Shown piece by piece: positions 1 through 14,700 of a stretch of 64,000 nucleotides of DNA. The DNA lies in contig NC_079136.1 in the NCBI RefSeq assembly GCF_945859705.1, positions 124,965,027 to 125,029,026 of the forward strand, in the 5' to 3' direction. The position numbers and the translations under genes were made by a program. The stretch's first letter is position 1. Each line of letters begins with the position of its first letter. The stretch comes from Episyrphus balteatus (Eukaryota > Arthropoda > Insecta > Diptera > Syrphidae). A model generated the notes under the pieces. It was not told the DNA's origin. It saw only the letters and a program-made list of their open reading frames with translations, and made no database searches.

Positions 1-195
1 TCCAAACGTGAATTTTTCAACTCCAATTGAATTGTATGCGAAGGATATCGACTCACAGAGCACAAAAATGTATTTTTTATAAGTTTTGGACTTGTAGTTT
101 TGTTTTTAGAGAATTTTGAATTTTGCAAGTTTCATAGTGTTTAGACGCTTGGTTAACGAGATATGACGATTTAAACATTTTTAAAAGTGATTTTC
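1..195 (+). repeat. Representative 195-bp satellite monomer
   Basis: Taken as the reference unit, with 58 G/C in 195 bases. It contains one MfeI site (CAATTG, 24-29), one EcoRV site (GATATC, 44-49) and one HpaI site (GTTAAC, 152-157), so each enzyme should give a 195-bp ladder from most of the array. Variants carrying CAATCG lose the MfeI site. An A/T tract (the complement of TATAAAAAATACAT, near 68-82) is the site later used by the Z element. No CENP-B-box match was seen. Confidence 0.9.
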
Positions 196-3100
196 TCCAA
201 ACGTGAATTTTTCAACTCCAATTGAATTGTATGCGAAGGATATCGACTCACAGAGCACAAAAATGTATTTTTTATAAGTTTTGGACTTGTAGTTTTGTTT
301 TTAGAGAATTTTGAATTTTGCAAGTTTCATAGTGTTTAGACGCTTGGTTAACGAGATATGACGATTTAAACATTTTTAAAAGTGATTTTCTCCAAACGTG
401 AATTTTTCAACTCCAATTGAATTGTATGCGAAGGATATCGACTCACAGAGCACAAAAATGTATTTTTTATAAGTTTTGGACTTGTAGTTTTGTTTTTAGA
501 GAATTTTGAATTTTGCAAGTTTTATAGTGTTTAGACGCTTGGTTAACGAGATATGACGATTTAAACATTTTTAAAAGTGATTTTCTCCAAACGTGAATTT
601 TTCAACTCCAATTGAATTGTATGCGAAGGATATCGACTCACAGAGCACAAAAATGTATTTTTTATAAGTTTTGGACTTGTAGTTTTGTTTTTAGAGAATT
701 TTGAATTTTGAAAGTTTCATAGTGCTTAGACGCTTGGTTAACGAGATATGACGATTTAAACATTTTTAAAAGTGATTTTCTCCAAACGTGAATTTTTCAA
801 CTCCAATTGAATTGTATGCGAAGGATATCGACTCACAGAGCACAAAAATGTATTTTTTATAAGTTTTGGACTTGTAGTTTTGTTTTTAGAGAATTTTGAA
901 GTTTGCAAGTTTCATAGTGTTTAGACGCTTGGTTAACGAGATATGACGATTTAAACATTTTTAGAAGTGATTTTCTCCAAACGTGAATTTTTCAACTCCA
1001 ATTGAATTGTATGCGAAGGATATCGACTCACAGAGCACAAAAATGTATTTTTTATAAGTTTTGGACTTGTAGTTTTGTTTTTAGAGAATTTTGAATTTTG
1101 CAAGTTTCATAGTGTTTAGACGCTTGGTTAACGAGATATGACGATTTAAACATTTTTAAAAGTGATTTTCTCCAAACGTGAATTTTTCAACTCCAATTGA
1201 ATTGTATGTGAAGGATATCGACTCACAGAGCACAAAAATGTATTTTTTATAAGTTTTGGACTTGTAGTTTTGTTTTTAGAGAATTTTGAATTTTGCAAGT
1301 TTCATAGTGTTTAGACGCTTGGTTAACGAGATACGACGATTTAAACATTTTTAAAAGTGATTTTCTCCAAACGTGAATTTTTCAACTCCAATTGAATTGT
1401 ATGCGAAGGATATCGACTCACAGAGCACAAAAATGTATTTTTTATAAGTTTTGGACTTGTAGTTTTGTTTTTAGAGAATTTTGAATTTTGCAAGTTTTAT
1501 AGTGTTTAGACGCTTGGTTAACGAGATATGACGATTTAAACATTTTTAAAAGTGATTTTCTCCAAACGTGAATTTTTCAACTCCAATTGAATTGTATGCG
1601 AAGGATATCGACTCACAGAGCACAAAAATGTATTTTTTATAAGTTTTGGACTTGTAGTTTTGTTTTTAGAGAATTTTGAATTTTGCAAGTTTCATAGTGC
1701 TTAGACGCTTGGTTAACGAGATATGACGATTTAAACATTTTTAAAAGTGATTTTCTCCAAACGTGAATTTTTCAACTCCAATTGAATTGTATGCGAAGGA
1801 TATCGACTCACAGAGCACAAAAATGTATTTTTTATAAGTTTTGGACTTGTAGTTTTGTTTTTAGAGAATTTTGAATTTTGCAAGTTTCATAGTGTTTAGA
1901 CGCTTGGTTAACGAGATATGACGATTTAAACATTTTTAAAAGTGATTTTCTCCAAACGTGAATTTTTCAACTCCAATTGAATTGTATGTGAAGGATATCG
2001 ACTCACAGAGCACAAAAATGTATTTTTTATAAGTTTTGGACTTGTAGTTTTGTTTTTAGAGAATTTTGAATTTTGCAAGTTTCATAGTGTTTAGACGCTT
2101 GGTTAACGAGATATGACGATTTAAACATTTTTAAAAGTGATTTTCTCCAAACGTGAATTTTTCAACTCCAATTGAATTGTATGCGAAGGATATCGACTCA
2201 CAGAGCACAAAAATGTATTTTTTATAAGTTTTGGACTTGTAGTTTTGTTTTTAGAGAATTTTGAATTTTGCAAGTTTCATAGTGTTTAGACGCTTGGTTA
2301 ACGAGATATGACGATTTAAACATTTTTAGAAGTGATTTTCTCCAAACGTGAATTTTTCAACTCCAATTGAATTGTATGCGAAGGATATCGACTCACAGAG
2401 CACAAAAATGTATTTTTTATAAGTTTTGGACTTGTAGTTTTGTTTTTAGAGAATTTTGAATTTTGCAAGTTTCATAGTGTTTAGACGCTTGGTTAACGAG
2501 ATATGACGATTTAAACATTTTTAAAAGTGATTTTCTCCAAACGTGAATTTTTCAACTCCAATTGAATTGTATGCGAAGGATATCGACTCACAGAGCACAA
2601 AAATGTATTTTTTATAAGTTTTGGACTTGTAGTTTTGTTTTTAGAGAATTTTGAATTTTGCAAGTTTCATAGTGTTTAGACGCTTGGTTAACGAGATATG
2701 ACGATTTAAACATTTTTAAAAGTGATTTTCTCCAAACGTGAATTTTTCAACTCCAATTGAATTGTATGGGAAGGATATCGACTCACAGAGCACAAAAATG
2801 TATTTTTTATAAGTTTTGGACTTGTAGTTTTGTTTTTAGAGAATTTTGAATTTTGCAAGTTTCATAGTGTTTAGACGCTTGGTTAACGAGATATGACGAT
2901 TTAAACATTTTTAAAAGTGATTTTCTCCAAACGTGAATTTTTCAACTCCAATTGAATTGTATGCGAAGGATATCGACTCACAGAGCACAAAAATGTATTT
3001 TTTATAAGTTTTGGACTTGTAGTTTTGTTTTTAGAGAATTTTGAATTTTGCAAGTTTCATAGTGCTTAGACGCTTGGTTAACGAGATATGACGATTTAAA

Positions 3101-6100
3101 CATTTTTAAAAGTGATTTTCTCCAAACGTGAATTTTTCAACTCCAATTGAATTGTATGCGAAGGATATCGACTCACAGAGCACAAAAATGTATTTTTTAT
3201 AAGTTTTGGACTTGTAGTTTTGTTTTTAGAGAATTTTGAAGTTTGCAAGTTTCATAGTGTTTAGACGCTTGGTTAACGAGATATGACGATTTAAACATTT
3301 TTAAAAGTGATTTTCTCCAAACGTGAATTTTTCAACTCCAATTGAATTGTATGTGAAGGATATCGACTCACAGAGCACAAAAATGTATTTTTTATAAGTT
3401 TTGGACTTGTAGTTTTGTTTTTAGAGAATTTTGAATTTTGCAAGTTTCATAGTGTTTAGACGCTTGGTTAACGAGATATGACGATTTAAACATTTTTAAA
3501 AGTGATTTTCTCCAAACTTGAATTTTTCAACTCCAATTGAATTGTATGCGAAGGATATCGACTCACAGAGCACAAAAATGTATTTTTTATAAGTTTTGGA
3601 CTTGTAGTTTTGTTTTTAGAGAATTTTGAATTTTGCAAGTTTCATAGTGTTTAGACGCTTGGTTAACGAGATATGACGATTTAAACATTTTTAAAAGTGA
3701 TTTTCTCCAAACGTGAATTTTTCAACTCCAATTGAATTGTATGCGAAGGAAATCGACTCACAGAGCACAAAAATTTATTTTTTATAAGTTTTGGACTTGT
3801 AGTTTTGTTTTTAGAGAATTTTGAATTTTGCAAGTTTCATAGTGTTTAGACGCTTGGTTAACGAGATATGACGATTTAAACATTTTTAAAAGTGATTTTC
3901 TCCAAACGTGAATTTTTCAACTCCAATTGAATTGTATGCGAAGGATATCGACTCACAGAGCACAAAAATGTATTTTTTATAAGTTTTGGACTTGTAGTTT
4001 TGTTTTTAGAGAATTTTGAATTTTGCAAGTTTCATAGTGTTTAGACGCTTGGTTAACGAGATATGACGATTTAAACATTTTTAAAAGTGATTTTCTCCAA
4101 ACGTGAATTTTTCAACTCCAATTGAATTGTATGTGAAGGATATCGACTCACAGAGCACAAAAATGTATTTTTTATAAGTTTTGGACTTGTAGTTTTGTTT
4201 TTAGAGAATTTTGAATTTTGCAAGTTTCATAGTGTTTAGACGCTTGGTTAACGAGATATGACGATTTAAACATTTTTAAAAGTCATTTTCTCCAAACGTG
4301 AATTTTTCAACTCCAATTGAATTGTATGCGAAGGATATCGACTCACAGAGCACAAAAATGTATTTTTTATAAGTTTTGGACTTGTAGTTTTGTTTTTAGA
4401 GAATTTTGAATTTTGCAAGTTTCATAGTGTTTAGACGCTTGGTTAACGAGATATGACGATTTAAACATTTTTAGAAGTGATTTTCTCCAAACGTGAATTT
4501 TTCAACTCCAATTGAATTGTATGCGAAGGATATCGACTCACAGAGCACAAAAATGTATTTTTTATAAGTTTTGGACTTGTAGTTTTGTTTTTAGAGAATT
4601 TTGAATTTTGCAAGTTTCATAGTGTTTAGACGCTTGGTTAACGAGATATGACGATTTAAACATTTTTAAAAGTGATTTTCTCCAAACGTGAATTTTTCAA
4701 CTCCAATTGAATTGTATGTGAAGGATATCGACTCACAGAGCACAAAAATGTATTTTTTTATAAGTTTTGGACTTGGAGTTTTGTTTTTAGAGAATTTTGA
4801 ATTTTGCAAGTTTCATAGTGTTTAGACGCTTGGTTAACGAGATATGACGATTTAAACATTTTTAAAAGTGATTTTCTCCAAACGTGAATTTTTCAACTCC
4901 AATTGAATTGTATGCGAAGGATATCGACTCACAGAGCACAAAAATGTATTTTTTATAAGTTTTGGACTTGTAGTTTTGTTTTTAGAGAATTTTGAATTTT
5001 GCAAGTTTCATAGTGTTTAGACGCTTGGTTAACGAGATATGACGATTTAAACATTTTTAAAAGTGATTTTCTCCAAACGTGAATTTTTCAACTCCAATTG
5101 AATTGTATGCGAAGGATATCGACTCACAGAGCACAAAAATGTATTTTTTATAAGTTTTGGACTTGTAGTTTTGTTTTTAGAGAATTTTGAATTTTGCAAG
5201 TTTCATAGTGCTTAGACGCTTGGTTAACGAGATATGACGATTTAAACATTTTTAAAAGTGATTTTCTCCAAACGTGAATTTTTCAACTCCAATTGAATTG
5301 TATGCGAAGGATATCGACTCACAGAGCACAAAAATGTATTTTTTATAAGTTTTGGACTTGTAGTTTTGTTTTTAGAGAATTTTGAAGTTTGCAAGTTTCA
5401 TAGTGTTTAGACGCTTGGTTAACGAGATATGACGATTTAAACATTTTTAAAAGTGATTTTCTCCAAACGTGAATTTTTCAACTCCAATTGAATTGTATGT
5501 GAAGGATATCGACTCACAGAGCACAAAAATGTATTTTTTATAAGTTTTGGACTTGTAGTTTTGTTTTTAGAGAATTTTGAATTTTGCAAGTTTCATAGTG
5601 TTTAGACGCTTGGTTAACGAGATATGACGATTTAAACATTTTTAAAAGTGATTTTCTCCAAACGTGAATTTTTCAACTCCAATTGAATTGTATGCGAAGG
5701 ATATCGACTCACAGAGCACAAAAATGTATTTTTTATAAGTTTTGGACTTGTAGTTTTGTTTTTAGAGAATTTTGAATTTTGCAAGTTTCATAGTGTTTAG
5801 ACGCTTGGTTAACGAGATATGACGATTTAAACATTTTTAAAAGTGATTTTCTCCAAACGTGAATTTTTTAACTCCAATTGAATTGTATGCGAAGGATATC
5901 GACTCACAGAGCACAAAAATTTATTTTTTATAAGTTTTGGACTTGTAGTTTTGTTTTTAGAGAATTTTGAATTTTGCAAGTTTCATAGTGTTTAGACGCT
6001 TGGTTAACGAGATATGACGATTTAAACATTTTTAAAAGTGATTTTCTCCAAACGTGAATTTTTCAACTCCAATTGAATTGTATGTGAAGGATATCGACTC

Positions 6101-7605
6101 ACAGAGCACAAAAATGTATTTTTTATAAGTTTTGGACTTGTAGTTTTGTTTTTAGAGAATTTTGAATTTTGCAAGTTTCATAGTGTTTAGACGCTTGGTT
6201 AACGAGATATGACGATTTAAACATTTTTAAAAGTGATTTTCTCCAAACGTGAATTTTTCAACTCCAATTGAATTGTATGCGAAGGATATCGACTCACAGA
6301 GCACAAAAATGTATTTTTATAAGTTTTGGACTTGTAGTTTTGTTTTTAGAGAATTTTGAATTTTGCAAGTTTCATAGTGTTTAGACGCTTGGTTAACGAG
6401 ATATGACGATTTAAACATTTTTAAAAGTGATTTTCTCCAAACGTGAATTTTTCAACTCCAATTGAATTGTATGCGAAGGATATCGACTCACAGAGCACAA
6501 AAATGTATTTTTTATAAGTTTTGGACTTGTAGTTTTGTTTTTAGAGAATTTTGAATTTTGCAAGTTTCATAGTGTTTAGACGCTTGGTTAACGAGATATG
6601 ACGATTTAAACATTTTTAAAAGTGATTTTCTCCAAACGTGAATTTTTCAACTCCAATTGAATTGTATGCGAAGGATATCGACTCACAGAGCACAAAAATG
6701 TATTTTTTATAAGTTTTGGACTTGTAGTTTTGTTTTTAGAGAATTTTGAATTTTGCAAGTTTCATAGTGTTTAGACGCTTGGTTAACGAGATATGACGAT
6801 TTAAACATTTTTAAAAGTGATTTTCTCCAAACGTGAATTTTTCAACTCCAATTGAATTGTATGTGAAGGATATCGACTCACAGAGCACAAAAATGTATTT
6901 TTTATAAGTTTTGGACTTGTAGTTTTGTTTTTAGAGAATTTTGAATTTTGCAAGTTTCATAGTGTTTAGACGCTTGGTTAACGAGATATGACGATTTAAA
7001 CATTTTTAAAAGTGATTTTCTCCAGACGTGAATTTTTCAACTCCAATTGAATTGTATGCGAAGGATATCGACTCACAGAGCACAAAAATGTATTTTTATA
7101 AGTTTTGGACTTGTAGTTTTGTTTTTTAGAGAATTTTGAAGTTTGCAAGTTTCATAGTGTTTAGACGCTTGGTTAACGAGATATGACGATTTAAACATTT
7201 TTAAAAGTGATTTTCTCCAAACGTGAATTTTTCAACTCCAATTGAATTGTATGTGAAGGATATCGACTCACAGAGCACAAAAATGTATTTTTTATAAGTT
7301 TTGGACTTGTAGTTTTGTTTTTAGAGAATTTTGAATTTTGCAAGTTTCATAGTGTTTAGACGCTTGGTTAACGAGATATGACGATTTAAACATTTTTAAA
7401 AGTGATTTTCTCCAAACGTGAATTTTTCAACTCCAATTGAATTGTATGCGAAGGATATCGACTCACAGAGCACAAAAATGTATTTTTTATAAGTTTTGGA
7501 CTTGTAGTTTTGTTTTTAGAGAATTTTGAATTTTGCAAGTTTCATAGTGTTTAGACGCTTGGTTAACGAGATATGACGATTTAAACATTTTTAAAAGTGA
7601 TTTTC

Positions 7606-9163
7606 TCCAAACGTGAATTTTTTAACTCCAATTGAATTGTATGCGAAGGATATCGACTCACAGAGCACAAAAATTTATTTTTTATAAGTTTTGGACTTGT
7701 AGTTTTGTTTTTAGAGAATTTTGAATTTTGCAAGTTTCATAGTGTTTAGACGCTTGGTTAACGAGATATGACGATTTAAACATTTTTAAAAGTGATTTTC
7801 TCCAAACGTGAATTTTTCAACTCCAATTGAATTGTATGTGAAGGATATCGACTCACAGAGCACAAAAATGTATTTTTTATAAGTTTTGGACTTGTAGTTT
7901 TGTTTTTAGAGAATTTTGAATTTTGCAAGTTTCATAGTGTTTAGACGCTTGGTTAACGAGATATGACGATTTAAACATTTTTAAAAGTGATTTTCTCCAA
8001 ACGTGAATTTTTCAACTCCAATTGAATTGTATGCGAAGGATATCGACTCACAGAGCACAAAAATGTATTTTTATAAGTTTTGGACTTGTAGTTTTGTTTT
8101 TAGAGAATTTTGAATTTTGCAAGTTTCATAGTGTTTAGACGCTTGGTTAACGAGATATGACGATTTAAACATTTTTAAAAGTGATTTTCTCCAAACGTGA
8201 ATTTTTCAACTCCAATTGAATTGTATGCGAAGGATATCGACTCACAGAGCACAAAAATGTATTTTTTATAAGTTTTGGACTTGTAGTTTTGTTTTTAGAG
8301 AATTTTGAATTTTGCAAGTTTCATAGTGTTTAGACGCTTGGTTAACGAGATATGACGATTTAAACATTTTTAAAAGTGATTTTCTCCAAACGTGAATTTT
8401 TTAACTCCAATTGAATTGTATGCGAAGGATATCGACTCACAGAGCACAAAAATTTATTTTTTATAAGTTTTGGACTTGTAGTTTTGTTTTTAGAGAATTT
8501 TGAATTTTGCAAGTTTCATAGTGTTTAGACGCTTGGTTAACGAGATATGACGATTTAAACATTTTTAAAAGTGATTTTCTCCAAACGTGAATTTTTCAAC
8601 TCCAATTGAATTGTATGTGAAGGATATCGACTCACAGAGCACAAAAATGTATTTTTTATAAGTTTTGGACTTGTAGTTTTGTTTTTAGAGAATTTTGAAT
8701 TTTGCAAGTTTCATAGTGTTTAGACGCTTGGTTAACGAGATATGACGATTTAAACATTTTTAAAAGTGATTTTCTCCAAACGTGAATTTTTCAACTCCAA
8801 TTGAATTGTATGCGAAGGATATCGACTCACAGAGCACAAAAATGTATTTTTATAAGTTTTGGACTTGTAGTTTTGTTTTTAGAGAATTTTGAATTTTGCA
8901 AGTTTCATAGTGTTTAGACGCTTGGTTAACGAGATATGACGATTTAAACATTTTTAAAAGTGATTTTCTCCAAACGTGAATTTTTCAACTCCAATCGAAT
9001 TGTATGCGAAGGATATCGACTCACAGAGCACAAAAATGTATTTTTTATAAGTTTTGGACTTGTAGTTTTGTTTTTAGAGAATTTTGAATTTTGCAAGTTT
9101 CATAGTGTTTAGACGCTTGGTTAACGAGATATGACGATTTAAACATTTTTAAAAGTGATTTTC
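7606..9163 (+). repeat. Two tandem copies of a 779-bp four-monomer higher-order unit
   Basis: Copies run 7606-8384 and 8385-9163. In order, each holds a monomer with TTTTTTAACTCC plus AAATTTATT, a GTGAAGG monomer, a monomer with five instead of six T in GTATTTTTAT (hence 779 rather than 780), and an ordinary monomer. A related copy of the first three monomers lies near 5850-6320. Shared private variants at a fixed offset show that blocks of four monomers were amplified together. Confidence 0.8.
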
Positions 9164-11113
9164 TCCAAACGTGAATTTTTCAACTCCAATTGAATTGTAT
9201 GCGAAGGATATCGACTCACAGAGCACAAAAATGTATTTTTTATAAGTTTTGGACTTGTAGTTTTGTTTTTAGAGAATTTTGAATTTTGCAAGTTTCATAG
9301 TGTTTAGACGCTTGGTTAACGAGATATGACGATTTAAACATTTTTAAAAGTGATTTTCTCCAAACGTGAATTTTTCAACTCCAATTGAATTGTATGTGAA
9401 GGATATCGACTCACAGAGCACAAAAATGTATTTTTTATAAGTTTTGGACTTGTAGTTTTGTTTTTAGAGAATTTTGAATTTTGCAAGTTTCATAGTGTTT
9501 AGACGCTTGGTTAACGAGATATGACGATTTAAACATTTTTAAAAGTGATTTTCTCCAAACGTGAATTTTTCAACTCCAATTGAATTGTATGCGAAGGATA
9601 TCGACTCACAGAGCACAAAAATGTATTTTTTATAAGTTTTGGACTTGTAGTTTTGTTTTTAGAGAATTTTGAATTTTGCAAGTTTCATAGTGTTTAGACG
9701 CTTGGTTTACGAGATATGACGATTTAAACATTTTTAAAAGTGATTTTCTCCAAACGTGAATTTTTCAACTCCAATTGAATTGTATGTGAAGGATATCGAC
9801 TCACAGAGCACAAAAATGTATTTTTTATAAGTTTTGGACTTGTAGTTTTGTTTTAAGAGAATTTTGAATTTTGCAAGTTTCATAGTGTTTAGACGCTTGG
9901 TTAACGAGATATGACGATTTAAACATTTTTAAAAGTGATTTTCTCCAAACGTGAATTTTTCAACTCCAATTGAATTGTATGTGAAGGATATCGACTCACA
10001 GAGCACAAAAATGTATTTTTTATAAGTTTTGGACTTGTAGTTTTGTTTTTAGAGAATTTTGAATTTTGCAAGTTTCATAGTGTTTAGACGCTTGGTTAAC
10101 GAGATATGACGATTTAAACATTTTTAAAAGTGATTTTCTCCAAACGTGAATTTTTCAACTCCAATTGAATTGTATGCGAAGGATATCGACTCACAGAGCA
10201 CAAAAATGTATTTTTTATAAGTTTTGGACTTGTAGTTTTGTTTTTAGAGAATTTTGAATTTTGCAAGTTTCATAGTGTTTAGACGCTTGGTTAACGAGAT
10301 ATGACGATTTAAACATTTTTAAAAGTGATTTTCTCCAAACGTGAATTTTTCAACTCCAATTGAATTGTATGCGAAGGATATCGACTCACAGAGCACAAAA
10401 ATGTATTTTTTATAAGTTTTAGACTTGTAGTTTTGTTTTTAGAGAATTTTGAATTTTGCAAGTTTCATAGTGTTTAGACGCTTGGTTAACGAGATATGAC
10501 GATTTAAACATTTTTAAAAGTGATTTTCTCCAAACGTGAATTTTTCAACTCCAATTGAATTGTATGTGAAGGATATCGACTCACAGAGCACAAAAATGTA
10601 TTTTTTATAAGTTTTGGACTTGTAGTTTTGTTTTTAGAGAATTTTGAATTTTGCAAGTTTCATAGTGTTTAGACGCTTGGTTAACGAGATATGACGATTT
10701 AAACATTTTTAAAAGTGATTTTCTCCAAACGTGAATTTTTCAACTCCAATTGAATTCTATGCGAAGGATATCGACTCACAGAGCACAAAAATGTATTTTT
10801 TATAAGTTTTGGACTTGTAGTTTTGTTTTTAGAGAATTTTGAATTTTGCAAGTTTCATAGTGCTTAGACGCTTGGTTTACGAGATATGACGATTTAAACA
10901 TTTTTAAAAGTGATTTTCTCCAAACGTGAATTTTTCAACTCCAATTGAATTGTATGTGAAGGATATCGACTCACAGAGCACAAAAATGTATTTTTTATAA
11001 GTTTTGGACTTGTAGTTTTGTTTTTAGAGAATTTTGAATTTTGCAAGTTTCATAGTGTTTAGACGCTTCTTTAACGAGATATGACGATTTAAACATTTTT
11101 AAAAGTGATTTTC

Positions 11114-11275
11114 TCCAAACGTGGATATCGACTCACAGAGCACAAAAATGTATTTTTTATAAGTTTTGGACTTGTAGTTTTGTTTTTAGAGAATTTTGAA
11201 TTTTGCAAGTTTCATAGTGTTTAGACGCTTGGTTAACGAGATATGACGATTTAAACATTTTTAAAAGTGATTTTC
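11114..11275 (+). repeat. Satellite monomer with a 33-bp internal deletion (162 bp)
   Basis: The landmark TCC falls at 11114 and next at 11276, a spacing of 162 instead of 195. GTG at 11121-11123 is joined directly to GATATCG, removing the segment that normally carries the MfeI site. Unique in the forward array. Confidence 0.9.
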
Positions 11276-11665
11276 TCCAAACGTGAATTTTTCAACTCCA
11301 ATTGAATTGTATGCGAAGGATATCGACTCACAGAGCACAAAAATGTATTTTTTATAAGTTTTGGACTTGTAGTTTTGTTTTTAGAGAATTTTGAATTTTG
11401 CAAGTTTCATAGTGTTTAGACGCTTGGTTAACGAGATATGACGATTTAAACATTTTTAAAAGTGATTTTCTCCAAACGTGAATTTTTCAACTCCAATTGA
11501 ATTGTATGTGAAGGATATCGACTCACAGAGCACAAAAATGTATTTTTTATAAGTTTTGGACTTGTAGTTTTGTTTTTAGAGAATTTTGAATTTTGCAAGT
11601 TTCATAGTGTTTAGACGCTTGGTTAACGAGATATGACGATTTAAACATTTTTAAAAGTGATTTTC

Positions 11666-11707
11666 TCCAAACGTGAATTTTTCAACTCCAAACGTGAATT
11701 TTTCAAC
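11666..11707 (+). repeat. 21-bp tandem duplication inside a satellite monomer
   Basis: The segment starting TCCAAACGTGAATTTTTCAA occurs at 11666 and again at 11687, after which the 195-bp phase resumes (next landmark at 11882). This small insertion coincides with the point where the CAATCG monomer family starts, so it may mark a recombination or amplification boundary. Confidence 0.9.
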
Positions 11708-14700
11708 TCCAATCGAATTGTATGCGAAGGATATCGACTCACAGAGCACAAAAATGTATTTTTTATAAGTTTTGGACTTGTAGTTTTGTTTTTAGAGAAT
11801 TTTGAATTTTGCAAGTTTCATAGTGTTTAGACGCTTGGTTAACGAGATATGACGATTTAAACATTTTTAAAAGTGATTTTCTTCAAACGTGAATTTTTCA
11901 ACTCCAATTGAATTGTATGCGAAGGATATCGACTCACAGAGCACAAAAATGTATTTTTTATAAGTTTTGGACTTGTAGTTTTGTTTTTAGAGAATTTTGA
12001 ATTTTGCAAGTTTCATAGTGTTTAGACGCTTGGTTAACGAGATATGACGATTTAAACATTTTTAAAAGTGATTTTCTCCAAACGTGAATTTTTCAACTCC
12101 AATCGAATTGTATGCGAAGGATATCGACTCACAGAGCACAAAAATGTATTTTTTATAAGTTTTGGACTTGTAGTTTTGTTTTTAGAGAATTTTGAATTTT
12201 GCAAGTTTCATAGTGTTTAGACGCTTGGTTAACGAGATATGACGATTTAAACATTTTTAAAAGTGATTTTCTCCAAACGTGAATTTTTCAACTCCAATCG
12301 AATTGTATGCGAAGGATATCGACTCACAGAGCACAAAAATGTATTTTTTATAAGTTTTGGGCTTGTAGTTTTGTTTTTAGAGAATTTTGAATTTTGCAAG
12401 TTTCATAGTGTTTAGACGCTTGGTTAACGAGATATGACGATTTAAACATTTTTAAAAGTGATTTTCTCCAAACGTGAATTTTTCAACTCCAATCGAATTG
12501 TATGCGAAGGATATCGACTCACAGAGCACAAAAATGTATTTTTTATAAGTTTTGGACTTGTAGTTTTGTTTTTAGAGAATTTTGAATTTTGCAAGTTTCA
12601 TAGCGTTTAGACGCTTGGTTAACGAGATATGACGATTTAAACATTTTTAAAAGTGATTTTCTCCAAACGTGAATTTTTCAACTCCAATCGAATTGTATGC
12701 GAAGGATATCGACTCACAGAGCACAAAAATGTATTTTTTATAAGTTTTGGACTTGTAGTTTTGTTTTTAGAGAATTTTGAATTTTGCAAGTTTCATAGTG
12801 TTTAGACGCTTGGTTAACGAGATATGACGATTTAAACATTTTTAAAAGTGATTTTCTTCAAACGTGAATTTTTCAACTCCAATTGAATTGTATGCGAAGG
12901 ATATCGACTCACAGAGCACAAAAATGTATTTTTTATAAGTTTTGGACTTGTAGTTTTGTTTTTAGAGAATTTTGAATTTTGCAAGTTTCATAGTGTTTAG
13001 ACGCTTGGTTAACGAGATATGACGATTTAAACATTTTTAAAAGTGATTTTCTCCAAACGTGAATTTTTCAACTCCAATCGAATTGTATGCGAAGGATATC
13101 GACTCACAGAGCACAAAAATGTATTTTTTATAAGTTTTGGACTTGTAGTTTTGTTTTTAGAGAATTTTGAATTTTGCAAGTTTCATAGTGTTTAGACGCT
13201 TGGTTAACGAGATATGACGATTTAAACATTTTTAAAAGTGATTTTCTCCAAACGTGAATTTTTCAACTCCAATCGAATTGTATGCGAAGGATATCGACTC
13301 ACAGAGCACAAAAATGTATTTTTTATAAGTTTTGGACTTGTAGTTTTGTTTTTAGAGAATTTTGAATTTTGCAAGTTTCATAGTGTTTAGACGCTTGGTT
13401 AACGAGATATGACGATTTAAACATTTTTAAAAGTGATTTTCTTCAAACGTGAATTTTTCAACTCCAATTGAATTGTATGCGAAGGATATCGACTCACAGA
13501 GCACAAAAATGTATTTTTTATAAGTTTTGGACTTGTAGTTTTGTTTTTAGAGAATTTTGAATTTTGCAAGTTTCATAGTGTTTAGACGCTTGGTTAACGA
13601 GATATGACGATTTAAACATTTTTAAAAGTGATTTTCTCCAAACGTGAATTTTTCAACTCCAATCGAATTGTATGCGAAGGATATCGACTCACAGAGCACA
13701 AAAATGTATTTTTTATAAGTTTTGGACTTGTAGTTTTGTTTTTAGAGAATTTTGAATTTTGCAAGTTTCATAGTGTTTAGACGCTTGGTTAACGAGATAT
13801 GACGATTTAAACATTTTTAAAAGTGATTTTCTCCAAACGTGAATTTTTCAACTCCAATCGAATTGTATGCGAAGGATATCGACTCACAGAGCACAAAAAT
13901 GTATTTTTTATAAGTTTTGGACTTGTAGTTTTGTTTTTAGAGAATTTTGAATTTTGCAAGTTTCATAGTGTTTAGACGCTTGGTTAACGAGATATGACGA
14001 TTTAAACATTTTTAAAAGTGATTTTCTTCAAACGTGAATTTTTCAACTCCAATTGAATTGTATGCGAAGGATATCGACTCACAGAGCACAAAAATGTATT
14101 TTTTATAAGTTTTGGACTTGTAGTTTTGTTTTTAGAGAATTTTGAATTTTGCAAGTTTCATAGTGTTTAGACGCTTGGTTAACGAGATATGACGATTTAA
14201 ACATTTTTAAAAGTGATTTTCTCCAAACGTGAATTTTTCAACTCCAATCGAATTGTATGCGAAGGATATCGACTCACAGAGCACAAAAATGTATTTTTTA
14301 TAAGTTTTGGACTTGTAGTTTTGTTTTTAGAGAATTTTGAATTTTGCAAGTTTCATAGTGTTTAGACGCTTGGTTAACGAGATATGACGATTTAAACATT
14401 TTTAAAAGTGATTTTCTCCAAACGTGAATTTTTCAACTCCAATCGAATTGTATGCGAAGGATATCGACTCACAGAGCACAAAAATGTATTTTTTATAAGT
14501 TTTGGGCTTGTAGTTTTGTTTTTAGAGAATTTTGAATTTTGCAAGTTTCATAGTGTTTAGACGCTTGGTTAACGAGATATGACGATTTAAACATTTTTAA
14601 AAGTGATTTTCTCCAAACGTGAATTTTTCAACTCCAATCGAATTGTATGCGAAGGATATCGACTCACAGAGCACAAAAATGTATTTTTTATAAGTTTTGG

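Noticed and set aside
1..195. CENP-B box in the satellite monomer
   Set aside because: CTTCGCATAC on the complementary strand shares TTCG, but the required spacing and CGGG are absent.
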